Of a stretch of DNA of 64,000 bases, positions 63,926-64,000 are shown in pieces. The stretch covers positions 490,266 through 554,265 of the forward strand of contig JAOCZO010000003.1 in the NCBI GenBank assembly GCA_026413255.1, written 5' to 3'. The notes beneath the pieces are model-generated. The model made no database searches, was not told the origin of the DNA, and saw nothing but the letters and a program-made list of their open reading frames with translations. Each line of letters starts with the position of its first letter. Position 1 is the stretch's first letter. The DNA is from Fereydounia khargensis. Taxonomy: Eukaryota; Basidiomycota; Ustilaginomycetes; Urocystidales; Fereydouniaceae. The position numbers and the translations under genes were made by a program.

Positions 63926-64000
63926 TTAGGGTTAGGGTTAGGGTTAGGGTTAGGGTTAGGGTTAGGGTTAGGGTTAGGGTTAGGGTTAGGGTTAGGGTTA
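63926..64000 (+). repeat. telomere repeat array (TTAGGG)n
   Basis: Twelve and a half perfect TTAGGG units run to the last base of the window. The G-rich strand reads 5' to 3' toward the right end, the orientation of a true chromosome terminus. The array continues past the window or was cut by assembly. Confidence 0.98.

Overview
This window is the end of a fungal chromosome. The last 75 bases are a perfect (TTAGGG)n telomere array. Genes carry short spliceosomal introns with GT..AG borders, and there are Zn2Cys6 regulators, PROPPIN, U1-C, complex I and ESCRT-III genes. GC-rich coding sequence, many introns and KRE6/SKN1-type wall enzymes suggest a basidiomycete, probably a smut or yeast-like lineage (Ustilaginomycotina). 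That placement is inference; no marker gene is decisive. I found 29 gene models. Most multi-exon models were rebuilt by hand and checked by frame arithmetic. I recognised no tRNA, rRNA, transposon or CRISPR array.

1-20 kb, housekeeping: the 3' end of an unidentified gene, an HSV2/WIPI3-4-type PROPPIN, U1 snRNP C, a complex I NDUFA8-type subunit, a PPR-like mitochondrial protein, the ESCRT-III protein CHMP1/Did2, a long coiled-coil protein with an uncertain start, an SMP-30/gluconolactonase-like enzyme and an MFS sugar transporter.

21-33 kb, cell wall block: four KRE6/SKN1 (GH16-like) type II membrane proteins in a row, followed by ROT1, the ER chaperone tied to beta-1,6-glucan synthesis. The four paralogues keep the E-x-D-x-x-E catalytic motif and the membrane anchor but have 3, 12, 1 and 5 exons. 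This is the most striking feature of the window.

33-64 kb, accessory arm: an etherase-type GST, a beta-carbonic anhydrase, a FAH-family hydrolase, a 128-residue orphan, two Zn2Cys6 regulators each divergent from a likely target (a DUF3500 protein and an MFS transporter), a salicylate-hydroxylase-like FAD monooxygenase, a DHA1-like transporter, a small secreted cysteine-rich protein, an UNC93-like transporter, a xanthine dioxygenase (XanA type), a BAHD acyltransferase and a Dal5-like anion permease. The last gene stops about 950 bases before the telomere. The content suggests peripheral catabolism: aromatic compounds (GST, FAH hydrolase, FAD monooxygenase, regulators, transporters) and purines (xanthine dioxygenase, Dal5-like permease). 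No ring-cleaving dioxygenase is present in the window, so a complete pathway is not shown.
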